64,000 bases of DNA from Phycisphaerales bacterium (GCA_014238965.1 JABAAC010000058.1:1-64000), one strand, 5' to 3'. Counted from the stretch's first letter, positions 1 to 9,105 are shown. Program-made: numbers and translations. Notes: generated from the sequence alone by a model not told the origin.

Positions 1-522
1 AATGTCCGTCTCCATGGCATTTACTGAACCCGCATCGGTGAGCGCGTCGGCCGTGTAGACCGCCAGCACGTCAATGACGGTTCCGGTATCGCCAGCACCA
101 TCTCGCTGCGGTGGTGATGGTGGCGCGTCGCCCGAGGCTGCACCCGAGGCTGCAGTAGTGCCAAAGCCATCGGGCGATACAACCACGCACGGGGGCTGGT
201 GAGAGCGATTGTCCAATCGCCACTGCAGCGGCGCACCAGGCGCACCTCTCAATGCAATTGTGGGCTTGCCAGGCCGAAGTACTCGCCCTGCAATATGGCC
301 ATTGTGCCGTCGAATGATCACATGGCCCCCGGACACACTTTGAAGGCTGCCTCGCACTGGGGCACCCGCTGCCAAGCCCAGCAGCGGCCCATCGGCAACA
401 TGAAATCGCCCAAGACCATCAAGCGAAATGGCTGTGACGGCCTCCATTGGGCCCTCTAAGACGAGGTGCCCGCTGCCCGATTGGGCGCATAGCAGTACGG
501 TCAGAACGGTCGCAATGGTCAC
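1..522 (-). CDS. Partial secreted protein, probable M12-like (reprolysin-type) metalloprotease, N-terminal part
   Basis: Reading the minus strand gives an uninterrupted frame of 174 codons that runs off the left window edge. The first possible start is a GTG at 522; an in-frame stop lies about 30 bases upstream of it and no ATG intervenes. The N-terminus (VTIATVLTVLLCAQSG) looks like a short signal peptide. A low-complexity Ala/Ser/Gly/Pro linker near residues 125-145 is followed by TVIDVLAVYTADAL, which resembles the first strand and helix of the catalytic domain in bacterial reprolysin-like zinc proteases (typically VDVLVVYTPAA). The HExxHxxGxxH zinc motif would lie outside the window, so the enzymatic role is inferred. 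It is divergent from the secreted protease at 837. Confidence 0.5.
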   Translation of the reverse strand, partial: MTIATVLTVLLCAQSGSGHLVLEGPMEAVTAISLDGLGRFHVADGPLLGLAAGAPVRGSLQSVSGGHVIIRRHNGHIAGRVLRPGKPTIALRGAPGAPLQWRLDNRSHQPPCVVVSPDGFGTTAASGAASGDAPPSPPQRDGAGDTGTVIDVLAVYTADALTDAGSVNAMETDI

Positions 523-836
523 AGGCGAAGGATACGGTCCAGATGCGGGTTTTCAAGCCACCCTCTGGCTACGGGCCACCTTGGAAACAGAATCCCCGCG
601 TAAACCCTTAAAACAAGGGTGGTTCCGGAAAATGAGGCCTTCAAGAGCCATTCCGAGGGATCCTCTTGGACAGATGGCCCGAATCATGGAATGCTATCAG
701 TACGCCTCTTGAGGCCACCGATAGAGCTAGCGAGAGAGCCCCAGCACCTGCGGGGTATGAGATGGACACAGGGGATAAGCGGACTACGCACGCTCCGCTT
801 AGAGAACTTTATTGCCCAGGAGAGGACACCAAAGAC
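523..836. other. Intergenic region between two divergent secreted-protease genes
   Basis: This 314-base stretch holds the upstream regions of both flanking genes. I see no convincing coding frame: short open frames here lack any recognisable product. It contains a perfect 8-bp inverted repeat at 776-783/794-801, and a looser inverted pair (GGCCTTCAAGAG near 633 with CTCTTGAGGCC near 707). No -35/-10 pair with good spacing stands out. Confidence 0.5.
776..801 (+). promoter_or_regulatory. Leader hairpin upstream of the lysyl-endopeptidase-like gene
   Basis: TAAGCGGA at 776-783 is followed after 10 bases by its exact reverse complement TCCGCTTA at 794-801. The hairpin ends 17 bases before the AGGAG/GAGG ribosome-binding site (818-825) of the gene starting at 837, so it would sit in the mRNA leader or form an operator-like dyad. 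Its function is unknown. Confidence 0.4.
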
Positions 837-3242
837 ATGCGACCCACAACGCCAAGATTAACCATGACCTGCCAATTGATAGCCGCAGCCGCCCTGACTT
901 CTGGAGCAATGGCTGTTGCGCCAAGTCAAACACGCCAAATCATGCCCATTGAGGCTGTCTCGATATTGGAAGTTGATGGCCCTGACTACGACGCGCTGTG
1001 GGAAGAAGATGCCCGTCGAGACTCCAAAGACCAACCGTGGCGCTTTGCCGTGCCTCACAAAGTAGATGTCACGCCCTTCACTTCCGGCACATGGTCAATC
1101 AAAGCTGACGGACGCATGCTTTGGCAACTTCGCATCGTGGCAGATCAGGCCCTGCACATTAATCTTGGCTTCGATCAGTGGACGTTGCCTAGTTCTGCAC
1201 AAATGTGGATGACAAGTTTCGACGGCACACACGAGCGTGGCCCATGGGACGCGCAAGACAACGCCGAACATGGCGAACTCTGGTCACCATTTGTATGGGG
1301 CGATGACCTTGTACTTGAAATCGAAGTCGATGCGAACCAGTGGCAACTTGTCGAAGACAATGTCCACTTGGCATTCGTCAACGTTGGTTATCGCGGCTTT
1401 GCCCCGCGAGACATGCCGCCTCGACGTGGCTCATCTGAATCATGCAACGTTGACGTTGAGTGCCCATTGGGCGATCCATGGTGGGACGAGATCCCTTCTG
1501 TGGGCGTGTACACACTCTCGGGCTACTTGACATGCACCGGCGCCATGATCAACAACACTGCCCAGGACGAGCGAAACCTCTTTCTGACCGCCCAACACTG
1601 CGGCATCAACACCGGTAATGATCAGACTATGGTCGTGTACTGGAATCACCAGAATTCAACTTGCCGCACTGGCGGATCCAGCGGCGGCAATGGCAACGGT
1701 AATTTCAACCAATACTCAAGTGGCGCAACCTACCGCACGTCAATCAATGCGACTGACTGCTGCCTTGTCGAGATGAACAACGATCCCAACTCGAGTTGGG
1801 GCGTGACCTACTCTGGCTGGAGTCGAACTACCAACCCAACTCAGGGCGTTGGCATACACCACCCCGAGACGGCTGAGAAGCGCATCTCCTCAGTTCAGAA
1901 CATCTATACGACCAGCGGCCAAGGCGTTCAGTACTGGGGCATCAACTGGGACGAAGGGCGAACAGCTCCTGGTTCATCTGGCTCCCCCCTGTATGACGCC
2001 AACTATCGCATCATTGGTCAGCTCTACGGCGGTTGGTCGTACTGCACCAACGATGATGATGACGTCTACGGACGATCCATCTCCTACAGTTGGAACTCGC
2101 TTAAGACGTATCTCGATCCGACAAACAGCAACGCCCAATACATTGATACATTCAATCCCAACAACCCATCTGAAAATGGCGCCTGCTGCTTGTCTGGTGG
2201 CCAGTGCCTCGTTGGATCACCAGAAGCATGCGATTTGGCCAGTGGCACATTCCAAGGTGCAGGCTCGGTGTGCGGCAACGTTGATTGCGACGACACCCCA
2301 CCAGCAACGGGCGCATGCTGCGTCGGTGACAGTTGTGCAGGTGGCGTCACCTCGGCACAGTGCAGCGCAGCTGGCGGTACATTCCAAGGCGACAACTCTG
2401 ACTGCTCAAACGTTAACTGTGGCGGCGATCCCCCATCCGACGTGGAACTCAAGTCAGTCATTGCAGCGCAGGACATGGTCGCGGGTGTGGCCAACGACTG
2501 GACCGTCGACATCTATGCGGTGCTCCCTGAGAACTGGCGTGTAGACGCGGTTGCTGGCACGAATAGCCAGCCTAAGACCGTGACGTGCAGCACCAGTTTC
2601 TATCAAGACTCCTATGGCGGCCCCACGTCAGCGGATATCAATCCGGCGTTCTACGACCTGATCCCGTCACTGCGATATGACAGCCGCGTCACGATCGGCG
2701 CACTGGATAGCTCAGGTGACCCATTCGGTGACAATGCACTGCAACAAATTGGCATCAACTGGAGCACGTTTGAAGGCGGCGGGGATCTGTCCGTCGACAA
2801 CGGCACGTGGTTCATCTTGCCAACCGATGCACAAGGTGACACTCGCGAGTTCACCGCTGGCGACTGCAGCGTGCAGCACGGTGTGCTGATCGCCCGATTG
2901 ACACCTGTGGGACACAATGCCACGGTGACCTTTGATGGCCTCGTGCAAGGTCGTGACGCAGCGGGTGCTACATGGCAGGGCACTGCAACCTCAACGGCCA
3001 CATGGTCCTCTACGCAGGATTGCAACATGAACGGTGTGCCAGACAGTTGCGACATTGCCAATGGCACGTCTCAGGACAGCAATAACGACGGTGTGCCCGA
3101 TGACTGCGGATGCCCAGGCGACTATGACGGCTCAGGCAATGTCAACGTGGATGATTTGCTGACAGTGATTGCAGGATTTGGTGGTCAGTACAACGTCGAA
3201 GACCTCCTGATCGTCCTTGCCGAATTCGGCAACGACTGCTGA
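837..3242 (+). CDS. Secreted lysyl-endopeptidase-like serine protease with Cys-rich repeats and dockerin-like C-terminus
   Basis: 801 residues. The start chosen is the ATG at 837, with an AGGAGAGG ribosome-binding site just upstream; it gives a clean signal peptide ending AMAVA. Residues about 210-435 match the Achromobacter protease I (lysyl endopeptidase) fold: TAQHCG with His254, TDCCLVEMN with Asp307 and GSSGSP with nucleophile Ser381, plus HHPETAEKRIS. Then come two GACC-type Cys-rich repeats (about 440-525), a beta-rich domain seen in many Phycisphaerae secreted proteins, Ca-binding-like repeats (NMNGVPDSCD, NNDGVPDDC) and a terminal dockerin-like pair (GSGNVNVDDLL and YNVEDLL). The second half of that pair lacks the DxDG calcium ligands. 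It probably acts outside the cell or at the surface; Lys specificity is inferred from family only. A strong terminator follows. Confidence 0.85.
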   Translation: MRPTTPRLTMTCQLIAAAALTSGAMAVAPSQTRQIMPIEAVSILEVDGPDYDALWEEDARRDSKDQPWRFAVPHKVDVTPFTSGTWSIKADGRMLWQLRIVADQALHINLGFDQWTLPSSAQMWMTSFDGTHERGPWDAQDNAEHGELWSPFVWGDDLVLEIEVDANQWQLVEDNVHLAFVNVGYRGFAPRDMPPRRGSSESCNVDVECPLGDPWWDEIPSVGVYTLSGYLTCTGAMINNTAQDERNLFLTAQHCGINTGNDQTMVVYWNHQNSTCRTGGSSGGNGNGNFNQYSSGATYRTSINATDCCLVEMNNDPNSSWGVTYSGWSRTTNPTQGVGIHHPETAEKRISSVQNIYTTSGQGVQYWGINWDEGRTAPGSSGSPLYDANYRIIGQLYGGWSYCTNDDDDVYGRSISYSWNSLKTYLDPTNSNAQYIDTFNPNNPSENGACCLSGGQCLVGSPEACDLASGTFQGAGSVCGNVDCDDTPPATGACCVGDSCAGGVTSAQCSAAGGTFQGDNSDCSNVNCGGDPPSDVELKSVIAAQDMVAGVANDWTVDIYAVLPENWRVDAVAGTNSQPKTVTCSTSFYQDSYGGPTSADINPAFYDLIPSLRYDSRVTIGALDSSGDPFGDNALQQIGINWSTFEGGGDLSVDNGTWFILPTDAQGDTREFTAGDCSVQHGVLIARLTPVGHNATVTFDGLVQGRDAAGATWQGTATSTATWSSTQDCNMNGVPDSCDIANGTSQDSNNDGVPDDCGCPGDYDGSGNVNVDDLLTVIAGFGGQYNVEDLLIVLAEFGNDC

Positions 3243-3275
3243 GAAGTTCTTATCCAGTACAACTTGCGTTGAACG

Positions 3276-3312
3276 CAGGCGTCGTCGGTTCTAACCGGCG
3301 ACGCCTGTTTCT
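3276..3312 (+). terminator. Rho-independent terminator of the secreted protease gene
   Basis: CAGGCGTCG at 3276-3284 pairs perfectly with CGACGCCTG at 3299-3307, and the inner bases TCGGTT/AACCGG extend the stem with one G-T wobble around a tiny loop. TTTCTT follows directly. It lies 34 bases after the stop codon of the protease gene and before the convergent hydantoinase gene. Confidence 0.85.
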
Positions 3313-3345
3313 TAGAGCATCGACAGCGCGCAACGTACTGCTGGT

Positions 3346-6300
3346 CTACTGCTGTGGACCACAACCCCCACCACCGGGCGTCTCGATGATGATGCGATCA
3401 CCAATGTGTGCATCAAGCACAAACCGAGCGGGCAGCTGTTCCACCGAGCCGTCAGTGTGCACAACGCGCTGCGCACCGGGTCGCCCTTGGCAGCCACCAT
3501 CCAGCCCAGGGGGCGAAACGCTTCGGCGACCCGACAGCAAGCTCACTTGCATGGGTTGCAAGCATTCAAGCTCGCGAATGACGCCGTCGCCACCTATGTG
3601 CGAACCGCGTCCGCCCGATGCGACCCGCCGCTCCAGCCGCCACAGCCGCACCGCGAAGCGACGCTCCAGCACCTCCGGATCGGTCAATCGCGAATTGGTC
3701 ATGTGGCCCTGCACGCAGTGCGCGCCATCGAATGCAGGACCCGCGCCTGTGCCGCCACACACCGTTTCATAGTGCTGTACGGTGTCGTCACCGAAAGCAA
3801 GGTTGTTCATGGTGCCCTGGCTTGCACTCTGCACACTGCAAGCAGAGAGCAACGCATCGACCACGAGTTGGCTCGTTTCAACATTGCCGCCAGCAACAGC
3901 TGCACCCGCTCTAGGGGAGAGGATAGAACCCTCCGGCAGTGTCAGTTGCACCGGCCGCAGGCACCCGTCGTTCAGTGGAATGGATTCGTTGACAAGGCAT
4001 CGAAGGACGTACAGCAGTGCCGCTCTCGTCACTGCTGGAGGCGCATTGCCGTTACCAGTGGATTGCGGCGTGGTGCCTGTGAAATCGACAATGAGATCGG
4101 TGCCCTCAGGCTGCACGCGGACGACGATCGCCCCGCCGGCATCAAGCTGCATGCAGGCCTTGCCCCCATGCAGTGTGCCTATGCAGCGACGAACAAGCGC
4201 CTCACCTTGGTCAAGCACACCTGCTACCAATGTACCGAACGTCGTGGTTCCAATCGCTTGAGCAACATCCTTCACCGCAGAACGGCCGCGTTGGTTGGCG
4301 GCGAGTTGCGCTCGAAGATCGTCAAGCACGCGATCGGGCGCTCGACATGGCCACTGCCCTGCACCAAGGATGTCGCGGAACCCTTGTTCGTCGAGCACAC
4401 CGTTGCGAACAAGTTGGAATGCGTCGATCACGACGCCTTCCTCCTCAAGCGTTGTGGCGTTTGGCGGCATCGACCCCGGCGTCGTCCCGCCAATGTCGCT
4501 GTGATGGCCGCGGCTGGCAATCATGGCGATGCGCTCACCCTGATCGTCGTACACAGCCGTCACGACGGTCAAGTCTGGCAGGTGCGTGCCACCGCGGAAG
4601 GGATCGTTGAGCACAAGGGCATCACCGGGCCCGGTCGCTTCCGGGCAAGCATCGAGCACGTGGCGAACGCTTGCCCCCATCGACCCAAGATGCACTGGCA
4701 TGTGTGGGCCGTTTGCAATGAGATCGCCCTCAGGGGTGAAGATGGCGCAGGAATAGTCGAGTCGCTCGCGAATGTTCACGGAGCGAGCCGTGAATCGAAG
4801 AAGGGCCCCCATCTCTTCGGCAATGGCCTGCATGCGATGCGATAGCAGCGTGACACGTGTTCCATCATCGCCACCGACCTGCGTGGGCATTGCTGCAACA
4901 CGATCGATCTGCAATGTTCCGTCTTCGAGCACCGTGCCCTGCCAACCAGCGTCAATGTGCACGGTTGAACCTGACTCGATGATGACCTGTGGTCCATCGA
5001 TGGGGGTTTCATGGGCCGCCCTGACTTGTCCGTTGGTCACATACGAAGGAACTTCGGTGGCGGGCTCTACCTCTTCAACTTGCACCGCAGTGATGACTGG
5101 CTCCGTGTCACCAGGATCCCACCCGAACCGCTGTAGGCAAGCTGTTCGAAAGGCATCGTGTGCTGCCTCTGGCGTACTGAGCAGCGATGCGGGCAACATG
5201 ACGCTTCGGTCCCAATCGGGCACCGCCACGTGAATGTGCACAGAGGAATCTGACGACAGGGCGCCCGACACCTTTTCCCACGCCGCTGGATCGTGCAAAG
5301 GAATGCGCACCGACACCCGCCGCAAGCTGCGCCCGCGAGCAAGCCCGATACCCCATGCAGAAAGCACACCACCCAGCGGATGGGTGAGCACCTGAGAAAT
5401 GCCAAGCGCGTCAGCTAGTGGACACGCCAGCAGACCCCCTGCTCCACCAAATGCCACCAACGCAGCATGATCAATTGAACGACCTTGAGCAGTTGAAATT
5501 CGACGCACCGCGGCGGCCATAGCCTCAACGGCTATATCACAGCACCGCTGCGCAAGCATCTCAATAGAGTCCATCGCAGCGCCTACCTGCGACATGGCAT
5601 TATGCACCTGCTCAAGCGCATGCCGCGATGCGAATACATCAGCACCCGCACAACGATTGGTCCCGAATACTTTGGGAAGTGCGTGTGCAGGCAATCGACC
5701 AAGGATGATCAGACAATCAGTGATCGTTGCGGGCCCACCATGCCCGTAGCATGCTGGGCCAGGATGAGCCCCGGCACTATCAGGCCCTACTTTCAATCGA
5801 ATGCCATCGAACATGCAGATAGACCCGCCGCCTGCTGCAATGGTCTCGACGCCAAGTGCCGGCACGGCAATGCGCAACCCACTGATGGTCGTGTCATCGC
5901 GTCGCTCCAGCGTGCCGTCCCACCAAGCTACATCCGTCGAGGTGCCACCCATATCCAAGGTCACAGCACACTCCACGCCCGCAGCCTCTGCCACTGCCGC
6001 GGCGCCAACAACGCCTCCGGCGGGTCCCGACAACACCGCTTGCGCTCCACGCATTGCTGCAGCATCGATCAGCCCGCCGGCACTGTGCATGCACCGCAAT
6101 GGAACATCTCCGAGATAACCAATCAAACTGCTCAAGCTTCGCTGCAATACGGGTGTCACCGATGCATCAACTGTCAATGTCTGCATGCGTGGCACAAGTT
6201 GTTCGATAGGCAAGTCGCTGCTGCACGAGATGGCATCATCTTGAAAGCCTGCTGCCCGCGCCGCCGCTACAACCAACTGCTCGTGTGCAGGGTGCTGCCA

Positions 6301-6774
6301 ACCGTGCAACAAGCAAATTGCCACAGCTTCGCAGCCTTGCTCGCGTGCACGTTGTAGATCATTTTCCACAGCATTCATGTCTAAAGGCAACAGGACTTCG
6401 CCGTCAACGGAAACCCGCTCGGATGCTTCAATACAGAGGGCATGCAATGGCTCTGGCCGATGAATGGCCAACGAAAAAAGTTCTGGCCGTGTTTGGTCGC
6501 CGATCCATGCCAAGTCGCCAAGCCCCTTGGTCATGACCAGAGCAGTTGCCGCGCCGCGGCGTGTCAGCAGCGCATTGGTCGCGACAGTTGTGCCAAGATG
6601 GACGACTTCAGGCTGCTCGCGGAGCGTATGGACGAGTTCCTTGATGCCCGCGACAACTGCGTCGTCATTTCGGTCTGGATCGCCTGAGAGCACTTTGCGC
6701 ACATGCAGGTGCCCCTGCGCATCAATCGCGACAAGATCGGTAAATGTGCCGCCGCGATCAACAAAAATACGCAT
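3346..6774 (-). CDS. Fused hydantoinase A/B, 5-oxoprolinase family
   Basis: 1142 residues, a natural fusion of the HyuA-type ATPase half and the HyuB-type half, as in ATP-dependent 5-oxoprolinase (OplAH, about 1200-1290 residues). N-terminal HyuA motifs are visible: FVDRGGTFTDLVAID at the very start, HLGTTVATNALLTRRG near residue 60 and TLDMGGTSTDVA near 275. The HyuB half (about 640-1140) shows HMPVHLGSMG, RGGTHLPDLT and SRGHHSDIGG and ends GGGGCGPQQ. Members hydrolyse 5-oxoproline or hydantoins with ATP; the substrate here cannot be decided. The ATG follows the marC stop by 6 bases, so the two are probably co-transcribed. Confidence 0.9.
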   Translation of the reverse strand: MRIFVDRGGTFTDLVAIDAQGHLHVRKVLSGDPDRNDDAVVAGIKELVHTLREQPEVVHLGTTVATNALLTRRGAATALVMTKGLGDLAWIGDQTRPELFSLAIHRPEPLHALCIEASERVSVDGEVLLPLDMNAVENDLQRAREQGCEAVAICLLHGWQHPAHEQLVVAAARAAGFQDDAISCSSDLPIEQLVPRMQTLTVDASVTPVLQRSLSSLIGYLGDVPLRCMHSAGGLIDAAAMRGAQAVLSGPAGGVVGAAAVAEAAGVECAVTLDMGGTSTDVAWWDGTLERRDDTTISGLRIAVPALGVETIAAGGGSICMFDGIRLKVGPDSAGAHPGPACYGHGGPATITDCLIILGRLPAHALPKVFGTNRCAGADVFASRHALEQVHNAMSQVGAAMDSIEMLAQRCCDIAVEAMAAAVRRISTAQGRSIDHAALVAFGGAGGLLACPLADALGISQVLTHPLGGVLSAWGIGLARGRSLRRVSVRIPLHDPAAWEKVSGALSSDSSVHIHVAVPDWDRSVMLPASLLSTPEAAHDAFRTACLQRFGWDPGDTEPVITAVQVEEVEPATEVPSYVTNGQVRAAHETPIDGPQVIIESGSTVHIDAGWQGTVLEDGTLQIDRVAAMPTQVGGDDGTRVTLLSHRMQAIAEEMGALLRFTARSVNIRERLDYSCAIFTPEGDLIANGPHMPVHLGSMGASVRHVLDACPEATGPGDALVLNDPFRGGTHLPDLTVVTAVYDDQGERIAMIASRGHHSDIGGTTPGSMPPNATTLEEEGVVIDAFQLVRNGVLDEQGFRDILGAGQWPCRAPDRVLDDLRAQLAANQRGRSAVKDVAQAIGTTTFGTLVAGVLDQGEALVRRCIGTLHGGKACMQLDAGGAIVVRVQPEGTDLIVDFTGTTPQSTGNGNAPPAVTRAALLYVLRCLVNESIPLNDGCLRPVQLTLPEGSILSPRAGAAVAGGNVETSQLVVDALLSACSVQSASQGTMNNLAFGDDTVQHYETVCGGTGAGPAFDGAHCVQGHMTNSRLTDPEVLERRFAVRLWRLERRVASGGRGSHIGGDGVIRELECLQPMQVSLLSGRRSVSPPGLDGGCQGRPGAQRVVHTDGSVEQLPARFVLDAHIGDRIIIETPGGGGCGPQQ

Positions 6775-6780
6775 GTGTGA

Positions 6781-7485
6781 TCAGTGCTTGTGTGGCTGCT
6801 GCAAAGCAGTTTCGACTACAGGGCCAATCGTTTTGGCCACGCCCATAATGCCTGAGATCATCATTTGCGCCGCTATGCACACCAACAAAAAGCCCATGAT
6901 TCGTGTCAGGGCGTTCATGCCCGTTGTACCCAGCACTCTGAGCACCACGCTAGATGATCGTAGGCACAACCAGCTCACGACCATCGCTACAAGCACCGCC
7001 AAGCCAAGCGAGAGCCATCCCTCCCATATCTGGACACCCTCCTTGGCTAAGTGCTGCACACTTGTTGGATCAGTGAGTTTCGACCCCTGGGCAATGACTA
7101 CTGCAATGGCCCCGGGACCCGCAATCAAGGGAAGAGCCAAGGGGCAAAAGGAGATGTCCTCGGATGCCTTGGATTCCTTCTCTTCCGTAGCCGTGTGCTT
7201 GCGTTTTTCCTTGGGGTGCAACAGCCCCCAGCCAACGTACCCAACGACAAGCCCGCCACCAAGATTCACTGCATCGAGCGTGATGCCAAAGAACTCCAGA
7301 ATGTACGTACCCCCAAACAAGAACGCCAAAAGCAAAATGAGGGCATACACATTCCCCATCAACGCTTGCTTGCGACGAGTGGCCTTGTCATCCCCTTCGG
7401 TGATGCTGAGGAAGATCCCAACATTGCCAAATGGATCTGTAATAACAAAGAGCGATACAAAGGCGCCAATAAACAATTCAACCAT
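6781..7485 (-). CDS. MarC family integral membrane protein
   Basis: 234 residues with about six hydrophobic segments. The opening ELFIGAFVSLFVITDPFGN and the later PLALPLIAGPGAIA segment are signatures of the MarC (UPF0056) family. A charged cytoplasmic loop (KEKRKHTATEEKESKAS) separates the two halves. MarC proteins were once linked to multiple antibiotic resistance, but the E. coli member was later shown not to be involved and the role is unknown. It sits directly upstream of the hydantoinase gene, which suggests a possible but unproven transport link. Confidence 0.9.
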   Translation of the reverse strand: MVELFIGAFVSLFVITDPFGNVGIFLSITEGDDKATRRKQALMGNVYALILLLAFLFGGTYILEFFGITLDAVNLGGGLVVGYVGWGLLHPKEKRKHTATEEKESKASEDISFCPLALPLIAGPGAIAVVIAQGSKLTDPTSVQHLAKEGVQIWEGWLSLGLAVLVAMVVSWLCLRSSSVVLRVLGTTGMNALTRIMGFLLVCIAAQMMISGIMGVAKTIGPVVETALQQPHKH

Positions 7486-7513
7486 AGGGGAACGATAGTC
7501 GAAAACGCAGGCT

Positions 7514-7528
7514 GGGCCCGCGTGGGCC
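7514..7528 (-). terminator. Possible weak terminator after the thioredoxin-like gene
   Basis: On the minus strand GGCCC-ACGC-GGGCC forms a 5-bp GC hairpin just after the stop codon at 7532; a TTTT run follows about ten bases further on. The stem is short and the T-run is displaced, so termination is uncertain. Confidence 0.3.
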
Positions 7529-7531
7529 TAC

Positions 7532-8149
7532 TCAACCCTTAGGGAGGACCGGCACGGAGGATGGCTTGCGCATCGCTATGCGTTCCACCGCTTGCTGCAA
7601 CTTCACAAACCCATCGTTCTCTTGTGCCTTTGACCTATCCGAACTAGGAAAGAGAACGGGTCCCTTGTGCGCGTGCACCATACGACGCGATGAATCCAAT
7701 ACCACGGTGACGCTCGTGGCCGACAATCCGCTTGGCGCACCGACCAATCGCTTCAACTCGGACCAATCAGTATCGATCGCGACGGGACCATTGAAGCCCA
7801 GTGCCTTGGCATCCGCGGCGATGGTCTCTGGGGCAATTGGGCGTGGCGGCTTGGGGTGAAACACCGCAACAAATTGAATACCACGTGATGCGTAATCCTT
7901 GCGCAACTGCTCTAGCGCAGGCAAACTCTGTCGACACCACGGACATTCAATGGTCCACCAGCGATAGACGATGCCCCGTGGTGGTGGCGCATCAGCATCA
8001 CTATGCATCGGCGTTGCCCAACCATCAAACTGTGGTACAGGCCGCACGGTATTGATCGACTTTGCTAACGATGGAGGCAATGACACCGGTGGAGCACTAG
8101 GCGGCGACTGTGAAAGACTCACTGCCACGGCAAACGCTGCAGCAATCAC
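7532..8149 (-). CDS. Secreted thioredoxin-like (TlpA/redoxin family) protein
   Basis: 205 residues. A signal peptide (about residues 1-13) precedes a Pro/Ser-rich linker and a thioredoxin-fold domain with the active-site motif CPWC (Cys69, Cys72) in WWTIECPWCRQSLPALEQL, followed by a central FVAVFHP strand. Members reduce or exchange disulfides outside the cytoplasm. The position normally holding the cis-proline appears as SATSVTVVLD, with Ser in place of Pro, which is unusual. The GTG start overlaps the stop of the AsmA-like gene (GTGA), so the two are translationally coupled. Confidence 0.75.
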   Translation of the reverse strand: MIAAAFAVAVSLSQSPPSAPPVSLPPSLAKSINTVRPVPQFDGWATPMHSDADAPPPRGIVYRWWTIECPWCRQSLPALEQLRKDYASRGIQFVAVFHPKPPRPIAPETIAADAKALGFNGPVAIDTDWSELKRLVGAPSGLSATSVTVVLDSSRRMVHAHKGPVLFPSSDRSKAQENDGFVKLQQAVERIAMRKPSSVPVLPKG

Positions 8150-9078
8150 GAGCCGCCTTCTTTCCCCTTGTCAGCATCTTCGCCTTGCCCCTTCTTCGCA
8201 TCTTTGGTGTCTTTCTTATCTGAGCCATCACCGAGCAAGCCCGTGAGTTGACCACTAATCGCTCCCCCAATGCCCCCGCCAATATCCTTGATGCCTTGCG
8301 TCGCTTTCCCAAGCCCCTGGTTTAGCGTCTCATTCACATTGAGCAGTACCTTCCCCACACCCAATTGTCGCAAGCCAGGCACCGATTCCATCGCGGTTGC
8401 CAATGAGCCCACGGCTGCGCCGCTAAGGCCTTTCACGGGATGATCAACGATGTGCTGCATCACAATCGACAAAGCCAGCGAAATCACCTGGCCAGCCACA
8501 TCGCCGTCTTCCGTGTTTGTGCCAACGTTTTTCATGACGAAACTTGGAATCGTTGCATCAAGTTTGCCACCGGCAAGGTTCACAATGGAACCGCTGGCGG
8601 TAAGCGTTATGTTCGTGATCTCCAGTTCGCCAATGCTCAAGTGCACCGGCTCGTCTTCCTCGTCGTCCTCGCCAGCTCCTTCTGTTGCCTTTGTCACATG
8701 ATCGACGATCACGGTTGCGTTGAGCCGGTCATCGATTTGCTCAAGATCCAGCGTCAATCCATCAATTTTGACCGTTGGGATATTGATTTTTCTTGAGAGC
8801 AAGGTGCCCACTGATGCAGCGATGTCTGCCCGATCGAGGTGCACAAATTCCGTTCTCTTAAAGCCAGGCGGGTTAGCAATGACCAGCCCCTCGACCGAGG
8901 TTTTCGAGCTGAACAAACCCAGACGAATGGATGACACATCGGTCTTCACCCCCAAGATGGCAGTTCCTTCACTGCGAAGCAGTGAGGCAGCAATCGCATC
9001 GACTGCCATGTATGCCCCGAGCAGTAACACCACAATGCCCACGATGATGCCTGCGATGATCTTTTTGGTACGACTCAT
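8146..9078 (-). CDS. AsmA-like membrane-anchored protein of unknown function
   Basis: 310 residues. One N-terminal membrane anchor (about residues 7-28) is followed by VDAIAASLLRSEGTAILGVKTDVSSIRLGL, a pattern common at the start of AsmA/DUF748-type repeating-beta-groove proteins, and by beta-strand repeats of the kind IGELEITNITL. The C-terminus is a Gly-rich helix region and a highly charged Lys/Asp/Gly tail. The AsmA superfamily is implicated in envelope lipid transport; this short member is only tentatively placed. A purine-rich AAGGAA lies upstream of the ATG. It is first in a probable leftward operon with the thioredoxin-like gene. Confidence 0.55.
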   Translation of the reverse strand: MSRTKKIIAGIIVGIVVLLLGAYMAVDAIAASLLRSEGTAILGVKTDVSSIRLGLFSSKTSVEGLVIANPPGFKRTEFVHLDRADIAASVGTLLSRKINIPTVKIDGLTLDLEQIDDRLNATVIVDHVTKATEGAGEDDEEDEPVHLSIGELEITNITLTASGSIVNLAGGKLDATIPSFVMKNVGTNTEDGDVAGQVISLALSIVMQHIVDHPVKGLSGAAVGSLATAMESVPGLRQLGVGKVLLNVNETLNQGLGKATQGIKDIGGGIGGAISGQLTGLLGDGSDKKDTKDAKKGQGEDADKGKEGGS

Positions 9079-9105
9079 AGAGCTGTTGTTCCTTCTGAAG
9101 TGAGC

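Noticed and set aside
3406-4845. 479-codon open frame on the plus strand
   Set aside because: It is antisense to the well-supported hydantoinase gene, has no family resemblance and has shadow-like composition.
6464-7498. 344-codon open frame on the plus strand
   Set aside because: It lies antisense to marC and the start of the hydantoinase gene; composition is that of a shadow frame.
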